DNA of 64,000 bases from Casuarina equisetifolia (Eukaryota > Streptophyta > Magnoliopsida > Fagales > Casuarinaceae): the NCBI GenBank assembly GCA_028551475.1, contig CM052356.1, positions 21,355,884 to 21,419,883 on the forward strand. Reading direction: 5' to 3'. The translations under genes and the position numbers were made by a program. This document shows, piece by piece, positions 48,980 to 61,389 of the stretch. The notes beneath the pieces were generated by a model. The model worked only from the letters and a program-made list of their open reading frames with translations, was not told the DNA's origin and did not search any database. The first letter of the stretch is position 1. Every line of letters starts with the position of its first letter.

Positions 48980-50800
48980 CTATTCCCAAATACCAACCTC
49001 CATAAACCCATCCTCGGTGGCAACACCCCTGAACATCCCATTTGTGTTAAACCCACAAGCCACTTCCCCTTCACTCGACACAGCGATAAGCCCAGCCTGC
49101 CCTTCGTCCAGCCGCTCCTTGATCACAAAGTCCACAGCCTTCTGAAGGTTCAGCCCCTTGTACTCCATCACAGCCGCCACCTCCCGAGCCAAGGTCCCCC
49201 GAATGATGGCCTCCCCTTCCCCGGTGCAAGAGACCCCACAGATATTGCATGCGTAGGTTCCTGCGCCTATGAGGGGCGAGTCTCCAATGCGACCTCTCAT
49301 CTTGTTCATGAGCCCTCCGGTCGACGTGGCTGCAGCGCACCTGCCCTGACTGTCCACCACCACGCACCCAACCGTCTCAGGGGCGTAGACGCTGATGGGT
49401 AGCCCGTTCATCACGATTGGACTCTCCGCGGCAGCGCCACACGTCTCCAACCCAGCACCTGGGACCCTGTAATCAAACAGGATGGTGTTTGCTTCTTTTG
49501 CCAATTTCAGCATCCCCACATTCTCTTCTGTGATGAAGTATTCATTGTCCACGAGTTCCACGCCCTGCGGAAATCACACCCATGACAAAAATCCTTTATG
49601 AGTGACAGGACTGAAAAAAGCAAAGATATCACATCTAACGGGATGGATCTAGGAACACGCTAAAAGACACCCATGATTCAAGATTCTGATTTGAGCATCT
49701 GCGCACTTAGCGGAGATTCCATTTAGCGGTATCTTTTTAATATAATATAATATAAAGAAAAAAGGCACTGCAAACGCGAAAATGACATGTCTGCCCAATT
49801 GAATAACTCCAAATACAGAGTCGTGCCAAATTCAAAACCGGTGGCTCAAATTTCTTCACGCGACATGAAATCTCAGTGAAAGTAAATAGAAACATTGAAT
49901 TAGACCTGTTCCTTGGCGAATTCTTCGGCTCCAGAGAAGGCAAGATAGGAGTGAGGAGATTTTTCCATCACGAGTCTGGCTAGAGAGACCGGGTTTTTGA
50001 CGGTGGTCAAGCCCGAAACGGCGCCACATCTTCTCCCCTGCCCATCCATGATGCTAGCTTCCATCTCCACGGTTCCTTTCGCGGTCAGGGCAGATCCACG
50101 GCCAGAGTTGAACAAAGGATCGGTTTCCAGTTCTCTAACCTGTGTAACGCACATGCGACGGGTTGATTTATCAGCAACAAACTCAAATAGACATCGACAT
50201 TTGGCATTCAGTCATCATTGATCCGAGACAACATCCAGACTACCCGTGACAAAAAGATCGGCAGTTGCTAAAAAGAAGGTAACAGACTGGTAAGTATTCC
50301 GCCTGTCACGCGGGTGACCCGGTTTCGATCCCGGAAAAAAAAAAAAAAAAAGACTGGAAAATCAAAGTTTTCTCCGACTTGTTTGCTTTCCAGGAAAATG
50401 CAAGAAACGACGTGCGTATGCGTGGTAGAGTGGCAATCACAAACAGTAAAACAGCACTCGTTCCATTTCTTTTTCCTATTTTTATTTCCTTTTATGCGCT
50501 TTACCGAACGGCAATGCTTTGGGCAGTATAGAGTAGCAAACAGTTTCCTTATGGTGGGATGCACGTCAAAAACAAGCGAACTGAAAAGCATAAATCGCAA
50601 AAAAGCGCAGAACGTTCGAAGGAGGGAGAGAGACGTACAACGAGTTCGACGACATCAATCGCAGACAGGCCGGAACGAAGAGAAGAAACACCGAGATCTA
50701 GGCAGCGGCTAAGGAGTTTTTTAGCCTCCTCTTGACGCTGTTGTGGGAGGTTGGGGTCCACACCAGCGCCTCCATGCACCGCTATAGCCCACCTTCCCAT
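48980..50800 (-). CDS. ASPG: Isoaspartyl peptidase / L-asparaginase (Ntn-hydrolase)
   Basis: Three exons on the minus strand (50800-50639, 50139-49906, 49564-48980) join in frame to 326 residues, near the usual 315-325. The enzyme hydrolyses L-asparagine to aspartate and ammonia and removes beta-aspartyl residues from damaged peptides. The family matures by self-cleavage into alpha and beta subunits. The N terminus [10 protein letters not shown], the [10 protein letters not shown] segment and the catalytic region [10 protein letters not shown] are intact; the Thr at about 196 is the expected nucleophile and new N terminus of the beta chain. [21 protein letters not shown] and SCTGEGEAI follow as in the family. 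Donors are GTACGT and GTCTAA (the second is weak); acceptors are CAG. The overall sequence looks like the ASPGA1 class rather than the potassium-dependent class, but that needs an alignment. Intron 1 carries a tRNA-Asp retrocopy in antisense orientation. Confidence 0.95.
50284..50357 (+). pseudogene. Retrotransposed tRNA-Asp(GTC) fragment with poly(A) and 7-bp direct repeats
   Basis: 50289-50334 matches the internal part of a plant tRNA-Asp: GGTAAGTATTCC (end of the D arm), then the anticodon arm GCCTGTCACGC with anticodon GTC, then GTGACCCGG and the T arm TTTCGATCCCGG. The 5' part and the acceptor stem are missing; the sequence passes directly into 17 A (50335-50351). AGACTGG occurs on both sides (50284-50290 and 50351-50357), consistent with a target-site duplication. 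It sits in intron 1 of the asparaginase gene on the opposite strand. It cannot fold into a full tRNA and is not a functional tRNA gene. Confidence 0.8.
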
Positions 50801-51121
50801 CTTTCCGCTCCTGGTCTCTCGCCTTCTCTCGCTTTCTGAACCTCTTTGGGCTCTGTATGTGCTCCGGCTGTGGACAACAACGCGGTAGTTTGGTGGCTTA
50901 AATAGACAGTCGCGGACTCCAAGTACCCATGAGGTGGATTTTAATTCCTTTTTAGGTTCCCTGTACCTGTTTTTGTGCCAAACGCTGCCCACCAGTTTTG
51001 GGGTTTGGGACTTTGTCTCTTCCGTATATGTATTTGAGACCCTTATGATAAGATACATCTTTATTGTTTCAAAAACCATATATATTCTAAATCAAATAGA
51101 TATCTTGGGAGATAATAAGCA

Positions 51122-51245
51122 TTATTTTTATTTATTTATTATTTTTAAAATATTACAATATACATACCCAAACTCACCATATGTGAAACTTCAAACCTTA
51201 TGATTAAAATTTTTATTAACTCATTATTGAGCAAATTAGCTAAGT
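51122..51245 (-). mobile_element. tRNA-derived SINE, copy 4
   Basis: On the minus strand a head with CTTAGCTAATTTGCTCAATA and a B-box-like AAGGTTTGAAGTTTC leads to a body GGTGAGTTTGGGTATGTATA and an A/T-rich tail (TAATATTTTAAAAATAATAA). Flanks GATAATAAGCA (51111-51121) and GATAATAAACA (51246-51256) match at 10 of 11 bases and are likely the target-site duplication. The same family as copies 1-3. Confidence 0.75.
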
Positions 51246-53415
51246 GATAATAAACACTATTAGGTCAGCATAATTTAATAACAAAATAATCCTACAATGG
51301 AAGTCGGGTAGACATACTATTTATTTTCTATCTTTCTCGTATTTGTGTATCCAACTAGGATACGATGAGTAACATAGGCTCGTAGTCATCTCATGATGTG
51401 TATTATAAGGAAGTCCTTGTTCAGCCATCTCACGTTTTTCCTTCCGCCGATTAGTTTTCTTCTGGAGGGAAGTTTCAATAAGGTCACGCAACTATATGTT
51501 TATGATATATTTGGTAACACCCAGGTCTCAGAGAAGTACTCAAGTTGCCAGCTTAATATGCCCCACTAAACAGTAAGTTCCAACAGCATTTAGTGACGTC
51601 TTTTAGGGAAAGTGGGAGCATAGATATTTTGATGCTTGTTATGGTACATGTATGATGCTAAGGAGCTTGAATTTTAGCCATAAAATGTGATCTTAAAACC
51701 CAGGTGAAATGCCTTTAGCAACCCTGAGAAAAAAGACAAGTTTATTTGCTTTAGAAAGACCGGGAAGGAGCGCAGAAGTTGGAAACAAAAGCCAAATAAT
51801 GCAGAAAGTAGCAGAAAGGAGCAGAAAGGACCTGGTCGAATGGCCCAGGTGGGTTCTACGTACGCAGCTCCTAGCATCAGGCGGCGGCCAAAAAACAAAT
51901 AAAGTAAAAGTCGATGACCCCCGCAGTTGCTACATGGTAGGGTTGCTGCTGTGTAGAGATTAGCCAATGACTACGAAGAGATAAGAAAGGTGATTGGCTG
52001 GATTTGCTTAGGACGATGACTAAGGGATGAGAGAGCTTTTTGGACGTATATAAAACTAGATTAAGATGCGAGATGTATTTTTAATGAGGAATCAAAGGCG
52101 TAAGCTCACTCCCAAATTGCAGTAGTTGAGGATGAGTCATCGGCTAGTGTACATTGTATTGTTTCCACTTTCCTTTATTCTCCCGTCCACTCCTTATGGC
52201 GTGTTTTGTGCATACGCAAAACAGTGGACAGGGGATCTCTTTCCTGTAAACTGAAGATCTAAAGCATTTTGACATGAATCCACTTATCCTTTCACTATCC
52301 CAGAATACTCTTCAGGAAATGCAGTCGTTTCATTTTCGGAGGATATTTTTGATTGATCTCAAGACGAATTACATGTCCTTTTCCTTTTTTCATCGTGAAA
52401 GATTTTGCAACGTGCTTCAAAAAACATGCCACTTCAACCAGAAGATTAAAGCAACCTGATCATATCATTAAGATGCTTAGAAACAAAAACTTTAATTTCT
52501 TTTTCTAAACAAGTCATATGCCACAGAAAGCAACTTAGTCATTTGCTTGTGCGATGGATATTCTATAAATTATAAAATAATGAACATGTGTACTGGGGGC
52601 AAGACCACAAACCATATGCAACTAAATAGAAAAGTTGGTCGGAATTAATGGAAGCCATCCTATGATCTTCGTCTAAGTGCTTCCAGCATTAGTCACTGAA
52701 TAGTGGTTGCTTTCAATTATCACAAACAACAAACAGTTGTACGTAATACAGATGATATCAGCATCCAGATTTTACAGGGCAACAACTTATTAAAGCTTGG
52801 AGACAGTCGATGGTGTCGTTTGTCTTTTCTTTTCCTTTTGCCATATTTTTGTTTTGATTCTTTGCACGCCATGAAAAATAAAGTATTTACTTTTTAAAAA
52901 ACAATAATACAAGTATTTTCGCCAACTATCTATCTATCTATTTATCAATCTTTGCCAGCCATGCATGAAATGCAAGGATAAAAACGTTCATTATCACGTC
53001 TACATTTTCATTTGCTATGCTTTGATTGAAGAGACTGCACAACCATCTTAAACTTTTTCTCTGAAGTGAACTATTGGACTCAAATCACTTGTCTGCTTAA
53101 AAATGCAGACCACAAAAGATGCAGGGGCGAGAAAATGGAAGGCTAAATGGGGTCGAGAAGGACGTAGTAATGGAGAAATGAATGGAAACCTTGAGAAACT
53201 TTTTATATTTAAGCCAATGTGGTGTACGCAGGGTGCAGAGGACGCTTAGTTGTGCATCACAATCACCCACAAGGTGGCGGACCCGTCGGGAGGCATGCTA
53301 GGCCAAACAAATTGCAGGGCCATAAAGTGAAGCTGGGCATGCAATTTGGTGAACGTCACAGTCGCATGGAGGAGGCCGTAGAATCTTCAAGATTCTCCTC
53401 CTCTCCTTGATGTCA

Positions 53416-53418
<3 letters not shown>

Positions 53419-53479
<61 letters not shown>
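53419..53479. repeat. Interrupted (CT)n microsatellite
   Basis: About 30 CT units interrupted by two extra T (CTTT). It lies in a G/C-richer part of the spacer. Open frames across it on the minus strand are Arg-Glu repeats and are not genes. Confidence 0.95.
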
Positions 53480-54355
53480 GCATCTGCTGTAGAAAGGACA
53501 CCGCACTGTGCGCTCCCGCAGAATCGCATCACGTGCGATGTTTCCCTCGGTTTCTATGAAGATTCTTGACGCCACTTTCATTTTCCAAAGTCCACAGAAG
53601 ATGATGAATAAAATAAGAGCCACTCTTCATCTTTTCCTTTGTTTTCTTTTTCTTTGTCAAAACCAGAAGGGAAAAAAGGAAATAAAATACGTCAAAGGCG
53701 TCGGCATTTTCTCTGATGTTCATGTGCCAGCCTGGTTTTTCAACACTTTTAATAGAAACAGGGCCACGGGAAACTAAGTGGGTGGTGCCTCAAATTCTGG
53801 TCCCAATTAGCTTTGAACATCGTGAAGCCGCCCCTGCCCCAGGTGCACGGGAACCCTTCATGGGTTTATGATAAAATTAATTAGCACGCATATTCTTGTA
53901 AAACCATGAACAATAATAATTTTTCTATAGTAATATTTTAAAGCCTTTTTACCTTTAAGCCATAAGTCTATCGTTTTTTCTTTTAAAATCACTACACCTC
54001 TTGCCCACCAAAGCAGCCTCCGGTGAATATTAGTGAAGCTTCAAATTAAAATGAAGGAGCAAGCTACAATGTCCACTAACCCTTGTATTTTTCTGACAAT
54101 TGATAGCTGAATACATAAACCTATTAGAGCTTAAGAAAATTCACCTCTATATTTGGACAAACAAAAGAGATACATAATAGTAAAATTGTTTGCTACTCTG
54201 TTAGAACAAGCCAACAAGATAGAAAACAGTGAAGACGCTCACCCTCTTTTGAAAACAACCTAAGAGATACAAAATTAGAAAAGTAAGTTGCAACTTAACC
54301 TTTAGTCAATCTCAACCTTTGCTTTCCAAAGACAAACCTTGTGCGATTCGAATAT

Positions 54356-54535
54356 GGTTAGGTGAAAAGAGATTCCGTGGTCGGAGGAGCTGGGTGCACT
54401 GATTCACCTTGGAGATGGTGACACATACTGACGGAGTTCTAACAGGGTTAGGTGAAAAGAGATCCCGCAGTCTAAGGAGCTGGGTGAATTGATGCACCCT
54501 AGAGATGGTGATACATAATGAACGAGTTGTTTTGA
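54356..54535. repeat. 90-bp tandem duplication
   Basis: Two adjacent units start GGTTAGGTGAAAAGAGAT and share GGAGCTGGGTG, TAGAGATGGTGA or TGGAGATGGTGA, and a CATA(C/A)TGA block. They differ at roughly one base in seven or eight. The minus-strand frame across them (54312-54497) encodes a diverged peptide repeat (HQFTQLLRLRDLFSPN / NQCTQLLRPRNLFSPN). No family is recognised. Confidence 0.85.
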
Positions 54536-56578
54536 TTGGTGATCTTCAAATGCAGAACGTGATTAATTGAGCATGGAGTTAAAACTCTAGAAAGTAGCGA
54601 TAGTCAAAGATGACAAACAAGGGATCTCATAGTGATCTTCAACGAGCAAACTTCTCTAGAACTCTTATTGATGGGTTTGGACTGGATTTAAATTTTTATT
54701 TTGGGCTGACCCATCTTGGACTGGGTTGAAGTTACATCATTGGGTCTAAATTGTTATTTACTGGGAGGTAGAAAGTAAAAAGGTGGCCATTATATGAAGG
54801 AAGACATAATTCAATTGGCTAGACCAGACCAAATCAATTGCTTAGAATATAACATTTACTTCTGATCCACAAACAGTTTTCTAAATCCTAATCTGGCTTC
54901 TAACTTGACAAGATTCAGCGATTAAATTTCATTACTGACTTGAACTGCCCTCCTAAGTTTTTCAGGCAAATCTAACTTTGAATTCTTGTGTAACAAGGTC
55001 AAGTTAGACGATACAGCCCAAGTCTTTATAAACCCATAGATATCAGTGGAGCGTCACAAAATATGATTCCTATCTGGATTCTCTTAACATATAGATGGTT
55101 GAGCATGACATTGTATAGATCCTTGAAAGCCAAAGAATTTTGCTCGGTATTCATTTTCTTCGTGATGTTGAAAATTTTCCTTATTATTTTTTGGTGATTG
55201 GAAGAAGGTCGAAGAAACCTCGCTACCTATTTGGAGCTGATACTTGTCGAAATCTGAAAAAATTTAAATTTAGTTCAAGTGAAGTTAGAAAATTCGTGTT
55301 GGTAGAATAAATTAGAATCCATCTTATTCATACAAGAGAGATCTATCAAATTCTCAATTGACAATGTCTTATGATGTTCATTTTATTGCAAAAAGAGAAA
55401 GAAGAAGAAAAAAAATGTCTCATTGCATGTGTGAAACTAAGTCGCAATGCTACCTTCGCATGGAAGAGGAAAAAAATTTGTGAATACATGGACAATTTCT
55501 TTGGTTAACCAAATGCAACAAAAATCTACATTCAAAAATTTCTTCACATTGTTCACCTATCTTTCTATTAAAAGAATCTGCAGAAGATGTGACACACAGA
55601 CTCTAATTTCCTATCTTAATTATGGCACATTCGTATGGCTTATCTAGCTAGTGGGTAATGATTCTTTTCGAAGAAAACATTGGCTCTTTCAATAAACCAG
55701 TTGATGAGTTGTACTGGTGTCCAATGGTGCATGGATCCTAATAAGACAAAAAAGAAAAGACAAGCAATAAAACGTAAATAAAGAATCACCATTAAACATC
55801 AAAACAAGGAAGTATATTTCAGCAAACCTGTTGATGACACGCATGGACATTTTAATATTGTACCACGATCACATAGATGTATTGTGCAGTTAAAAAATAC
55901 CTAAACACACAAAAAAAGGGAAAAAGAAAAGGTTAGCCTTTGTTAATTGGTCCAAATATTGATGGGCTACTGATGCCGGCCTTCAACAGCATCTTAGAGA
56001 GTAGGAAGGCCAGGAATGAAGTAGGCCTTAGTGCAATTGCTAAGGTTCCATTAAAAAGAATTTGTCAGCGTTTGATCGACTTAGGCTTGCTTTTTCGCTT
56101 TTCTCCGTAAAAAAGGACCTTGTTTTTTGTTTAAACTGATTGAAAATCGAATCGTCAAAGTTTCCGTACCATACATAGAACAGTTTAACAAGATGGATAT
56201 CTACTATTTTTACATGTATAGGTAGGATTATTTTTCAGGATGCCAACTAGAAGTTTGATCTTTTGTGGAAGCGGAATCCTCTGAAAATGATCGGTCGGCT
56301 AACTGGTTGGGCTGGAAATTTCCTAGTTGATAAGCAACCGAAATGTAATTCTACTCTAAGCCTTTCCAAGAGTCTCACAAAAGTCCAAATCCCTGAAAGA
56401 AGGATGGAGTTATACTAGCTATGCAGCCAAGAGTAGCGACAGATTTCTCTGTCGTGAATGGATGGTTGCCTCCCACATTTCTTTTTGCCCCATGCAAAGG
56501 GACACTCAAGGCCCAAAATCTTCTGCAGAGCTCAAGTTGGCTTCATCTGTAATGTCCGACAAGAGCCAATCCAGGGAG

Positions 56579-56583
56579 GAATC
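56579..56583. repeat. 5-bp target-site duplication, left copy
   Basis: GAATC directly precedes the TG of the 5' LTR and recurs at 62077-62081 directly after the CA of the 3' LTR. A 5-bp duplication is standard for copia integrase and fixes both ends of the element. Confidence 0.95.
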
Positions 56584-57270
56584 TGTTGGGTTGGTCCAGC
56601 CCATATTCGGGGACTTATTATTGGGTCCAATTAGAGTAATGTGGCCCTAAGGTTTAAAAGAAAAAATATAGGGTTTTTTCTTTATGAGAAGAGGTGAGTG
56701 GCCGTCAAAAGAAAAAAGAGAGAGAGAAAAGAAAAAAGCAGAATTTCGCAGGAATTAGAGGCCCTGCGCAGCAGTTGATCAAATGTTTGATCAAGCACGA
56801 TCCGTGGTCCGATTGAGCTGATTTTTTGTCAGCAGGTTCGGGATTGGGTGTTCTTCATTGTGAACGGTTGGATCGTCGTTTGGAGCTCTTGAAGTCAGCA
56901 GATTGTGGTCGAAAATCTGGGTGATATTTCTCCAACTTTTCTTGGTTAAGTTGTTGTTTACAACTTGTTCTTCACTATTTATTGGTGATTCTATTGTTGT
57001 TGAATCAGTAAATCTTTGTCCTGTTGCTATTGTTAAGGACTTGATTGGGTTGTATCCTAACGATTGATATAGTGGAGATTTGGGTGGACTCCGTGATCGG
57101 TCCCGTGGTTTTTTATCCTTCACATTGGAGGAGTTTTTCCACGTAGAAATTCTTTTGTGTTGACTGTGATTTGATTATTTTACTTGTGATTCAAATACAT
57201 CGTTGGTGTTTTAGTATTTCCTCATAGGTTCAATCAAAGTGGGAAACTTTATACGTCGTTTTTCCCATCA
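56584..57270 (+). repeat. 5' LTR of the copia element
   Basis: 687 bp, TG...CA, nearly identical to 61390-62076. A purine-rich segment (about 56705-56745) is conserved in both copies. An antisense 110-codon frame (56791-57123) is present in both LTRs; its conservation reflects the recent duplication. Confidence 0.97.
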
Positions 57271-57273
57271 GAG

Positions 57274-57285
57274 TGGTATCGGAGC
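57274..57285 (+). other. Primer-binding site of the copia element
   Basis: TGGTATCGGAGC begins 3 bp after the 5' LTR and matches the 3' end complement of initiator tRNA-Met (usual TGGTATCAGAGC) with one mismatch. Minus-strand DNA synthesis starts here. Confidence 0.9.
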
Positions 57286-57324
57286 TTAGGTTGTGGTTGT
57301 TTTATCTTTGGATTTGATTGAACG

Positions 57325-60300
57325 ATGGAACTAAGCACTAACAGGATGATTAGTTTAAATGGACGAAATTATCATGTTTGGAAGGGTAAGATGGAAGATT
57401 TGCTTTATGTGAAGCGTTGGTACTTACCGGTGTTTAGTGAAACTAGACCAGATAACATGAGTGAGGCCTATTAGACTCTTGAGCATAAAATTGTATGCGG
57501 GTTCATTCGACAATTTGTAGATGAGAATGTTTTGAATCACATTAGTAAAGAAACACATGCTCGGACTCTATGGAACAAACTTGAATCTTTGTATGCTCGA
57601 AAGACTGGAAATAATAAGATGTATTTGATGAAGCAACTTATTAGCTTGAAATACAAAGATGGGCAATCCATATCTGATCATTTGAATGAGTTTCAAGGAA
57701 TGTTAGATCAACTTTCAGGCATGAATATGAAGTTTGAAGATGAAGTACAAGGACTTTGGTTACTTGGTACTTTACCAGAATCTTGGGAAACATTTCGTAT
57801 GTCAGTGAGTAACTCTGCTCCCGATGGAATTGTCACTATGGATTTTACCAAGACTAGTATTTTGAATGAAGAGATGAGAAGAAAGAGTCAGGGTTCTTTG
57901 TCTCATTCTGAAGCTTTGGTTGTTGAAAATAGAGGAAGAAGTCATAGTAGAGGTCCGAGAGGTTATAACAAAAGTCGAAGTAAGTCTAGATCATGGCATA
58001 AAAATGTAGAGTGTCATCATTGTGGCAAGATGGGTCATATCAAGAAAAATTGCTTCCAGCTGAAAAATGAAAAGAAAAATGGTAAAGGTAGAAATGAGAA
58101 GAAGAAAGTTAATGAAAGTGAGGAGAAGAAGGACAACAATGATAATGATCGAGTTGCAGCAGCTACTAATGAACTTGTTATTGTGTGCTATGATGATAAT
58201 GTAAATTTTGCAAGCAATGAGACAAGTTGGGTAATTGATAGTGGTGCTTCTCTTCATATTACTTCCAAGAGGGAGTTCTTTACTTCTTATACTCCTGGAA
58301 AATTTGGCACATTGAAGATGGGTAATGATTGCTTGGCTAAAGTTGCAGGTATGGGAGATGTATGCTTGGAGACTCGTAATGGATCTAAGTTGGTTCTCAA
58401 GAATGTTAGACATGTACCAGAAATTCGCTTGAATTTGATTTCTACCGGACAACTTGATGATGAAGGTTTTTGCAATATCTTCAATAATGGACAATGGAAA
58501 CTTACTAAGGGTTCATTAGTTATGGCTAAAGGCAAGAAAGAGTCTTCTTTGTATTTGTTTCAGGCCAAGATTTCCAAGAACACTTGTAATGTAGTGGAAG
58601 ATGGAAATGCAAGTGCTTTATGGCATAAAAGATTAAGTCACATGAGTGAGAAGGGCATGAATGTGTTGGCAAAGAAGAACTTGTTATCTGGGATTAAGAG
58701 TGCAAAACTTGAGAAGTGTGCACATTGTTTAGCTGGAAAACAGAAAAGAGTTTCATTCTATAGTCACCCTTCTTCAAGAAAATCAGATTTCTTGGAGTTA
58801 GTACACTCAGATGTTTGTGGCCCAGTCAACCCGAGGACGCTTGGTGGAGCATCCTACTTTGTGACCTTTATTGATGACTACTCAAGAAAGGTTTGGGTTT
58901 ATGTTTTGATGTCAAAAGATCAAGTGCTAGATGTATTTAAGCAGTTTCAAGTTTCAGTAGAGCGGCAAACTGGAAAGAAGTTGAAATGCATTCGATCAGA
59001 CAATGGTGGTGAGTACATTGGACCATTTGATGAGTATTGTAGGCAACATGGTATTCGACATCAGAAGACACCTCCAAAAACACCTCAATTGAATGGTATA
59101 GCGGAAAGAATGAACAGGACATTGGTTGAGAGAGTTAGATGTATGATTTCAAATGCTAACCTGCCAAAGACATTTTAGGGTGAGGCATTACTTACAGCAG
59201 CTTATGTTATCAATCTATCTCCAACTGTTGCTTTAGATGGTGATGTGCCAGATAGAGTTTGGTTTGGCAAAGATGTTTCCTATAACTATCTAAGAGTATT
59301 TGGTTGCAAAGCATTTGTTCATATTCCAAAAGATGAGAGGTCTAAGTTAGATGTCAAGACACGAGAATGTATATTTCTTGGTTATGGTTCTGATGAATTT
59401 GGCTACAGGTGTTATGATCCAGCTGTGAAGAAAATTGTGAGGAGTCGTGATGTTGTATTTTTTGAAAATCAAAATATGACAGATATTGGCCAGAGTGAGA
59501 AGAATATGTCACAAGGCTCTAAGATTGGTATTGATATTGATTTAATTCCTTCAAATGATTTACAGCGACAGTTGCCAGAACAAGTTGAAAGTGATATTCA
59601 GCATGATGTTCAGGATCAGGTTCAGAATGACCAACAGGGTGCAGATAATAGTGATACTCAGACAGATAATGTTGTTGATGTTCAGCAGAATCCATCTTCA
59701 GTTCCACCATTGAGGAGGTCTACTAGAGATCACCATCCATCCTCTAGATACTCTACTAAGGAGTATGTATTGTTGACTGATGCAGGTGAGCCTGAGAGCT
59801 TTGAAGAAGCAGCAGAGGATGTGGATAAGAAAAAATGGGTTGATGCAATGCAAGATGAGTTGAAATCTTTGCATGATAATTAAACATTTGAGTTGGTGAC
59901 ATTGCCTAAAGGCAAGAAAGCTTTGAAGAATCGTTGGATTTATAGATTGAAGCATGATGAAAATTCTTCACAACCCCGATACAAAGCCAGACTAGTTGTT
60001 AAAGGTTTCAGTCAGAAAAAGAGAATTGATTATGATGAGATTTTCTCACCTGTTGTGAAAATGTCCTCAATTCGAGTGGTTTTGGGATTGGCTGTCAGTC
60101 TTGATCTTGAAATTGAGCAAATGGATGTAAAGACTGTTTTTCTTTATGGTGACCTAAATGAAGAAATTTATATGGAGCAACCAGAGGGTTTTAAAGAAAA
60201 AGGTAAAGAGAACTATGTTTGCAAGCTAAAGAAAAGTTTATATGGCTTAAAACAGGCACCGAGACAATGGTATCGAAAATTTGAGTCTTTTATGGGGGAG

Positions 60301-61342
60301 CAAGCCTATAAGAAGATAAATTCTGATCATTGTGTATTTGTGCAGAAGTTCTCAGATGATGATTTTATCATTCTACTACTTTATGTAGATGACATGCTTA
60401 TAGTTGGTAAGAATGCTGCAAGAATTGAAAAGTTGAAGCAGGAGTTAAGTAAGTCATTCTCAATGAAAGACTTAGGCTCAGTGAAGCAAATTCTTGGTAT
60501 GAGAGTTAGTCGTGACAGAAAAGCCAAGAAGTTGTGGTTGTCTTGAGTACATTAAGAAAGTGCTTCAAAGGTTTTGTATGGATAAAGCTAAAGTGGTGAG
60601 CACACCTCTTGCTACACACTTTAAGCTTAGTAAGAAACAATGTCCTACAGATGAGGAAGACAGAAAAGATATGGAAAGAGTTCCTTATGCTTCGGCTATT
60701 GGTTGTTTAATGTATGCAATGATTTGTACAAGGCCAGATATAGCTCATGCAGTTGGAGTAGTTAGTAGATTTACTTCTAATCCTGGAAGAGAACATTGGA
60801 ATGCAGTGAAGTGGATTCTAAGGTATCTTCGAGGCACTTCTAGTTTGAAACTTTCATTTGGGAGTGATAAGCCTATTCTTGTGGGATATACAGATTCTGA
60901 CATAGCAGGAGATATTGATAATAGAAGATCTACTTCAGGCTACTTGATTAAATTTTCAGGGGGAGCTGTGGCATGGCAATCAAGATTACAAAAATGTATT
61001 GCTCTATCTACAACAGAAGCAGAATTTATTGCAGCAACGGAAGCATGTAAAGAGTTGCTTTGGATGAAGGAATTCATAAAAGAACTTGGTTTCGTGCAAG
61101 AAAAGTATGTGTTATTTTGTGATAGTCAAAGTGCTATACGTCTTGCTAAGAACTCTACTTTTCATCAAAGGTCAAAGCATATTGATGTAAGGTATCATTG
61201 GATACGAGATATAATGGAAACCAAAGAGGTTGCACTTGAAAAGGTACATACTGAGGATAATGGTTCTGATATGATGACAAAGGCTCTATGGCGAGAAAAG
61301 TTTGAGTTTTGTCGGCATGAGGCCGGTTTGGATTGTGCTTGA
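57325..61342 (+). pseudogene. Copia gag-pol polyprotein, interrupted by three stops and a frameshift
   Basis: One reading frame starts at the ATG at 57325 and holds gag, a CCHC zinc knuckle (CHHCGKMGHIKKNC, 58012-58053), an aspartic protease with DSG at 58237-58245, the HHCC and DDE parts of integrase (HSDVCGP near 58807, SDNGGEY near 58999, NGIAERMNRT near 59092) and RT with YVDD at 60382-60393. RNase H (TDSDIAGD near 60893; TEAEFIAATEACKEL near 61013) is in another frame. Breaks: TAG at 57472-57474 in gag, TAG at 59176-59178 in integrase, TAA at 59881-59883 at the start of RT, and a frameshift near 60540 between RT and RNase H. The frame between breaks is otherwise open, and the last segment ends at 61342. 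The second TAG stands where relatives usually have Trp, so a G-to-A change is likely. Confidence 0.95.
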
Positions 61343-61376
61343 GAAATGAACATATGGAATCTCCCTCATTTGGGCT

Positions 61377-61389
61377 GGAGGGGGAGAAT
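61377..61389 (+). other. Polypurine tract of the copia element
   Basis: GGAGGGGGAGAAT directly precedes the 3' LTR, the normal place for the plus-strand primer. Confidence 0.9.

Larger units (their letters stand above)
50801..56578. other. Spacer between asparaginase and the intact copia element
   Basis: The first few hundred bases are the asparaginase promoter (leader C/T-rich near 50800-50840). The rest contains a SINE, a CT microsatellite and a 90-bp tandem duplication, all listed separately. 53100-53860 is more G/C-rich than its flanks and contains an 89-codon frame (53508-53777) with a hydrophobic stretch but no recognisable family. I do not call a gene. 54540-56450 shows nothing recognisable. 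Confidence 0.4.

Noticed and set aside
50291-50334. Functional tRNA-Asp gene
   Set aside because: The 5' half and acceptor stem are missing and the sequence runs into poly(A), so it cannot form a tRNA.
53508-53777. Small secreted peptide gene
   Set aside because: A hydrophobic stretch is present but it is internal to the frame, no known peptide motif follows and no promoter is evident.
56791-57123. 110-codon antisense frame, Arg/Ser-rich at its start, present twice (also 61597-61929)
   Set aside because: It lies inside the LTRs; identity between copies follows from recent LTR duplication and is not evidence of selection.
57991-58494. 167-codon minus-strand frame in the copia element
   Set aside because: It is antisense to gag-pol; the plus-strand zinc knuckle and protease explain the open frame.
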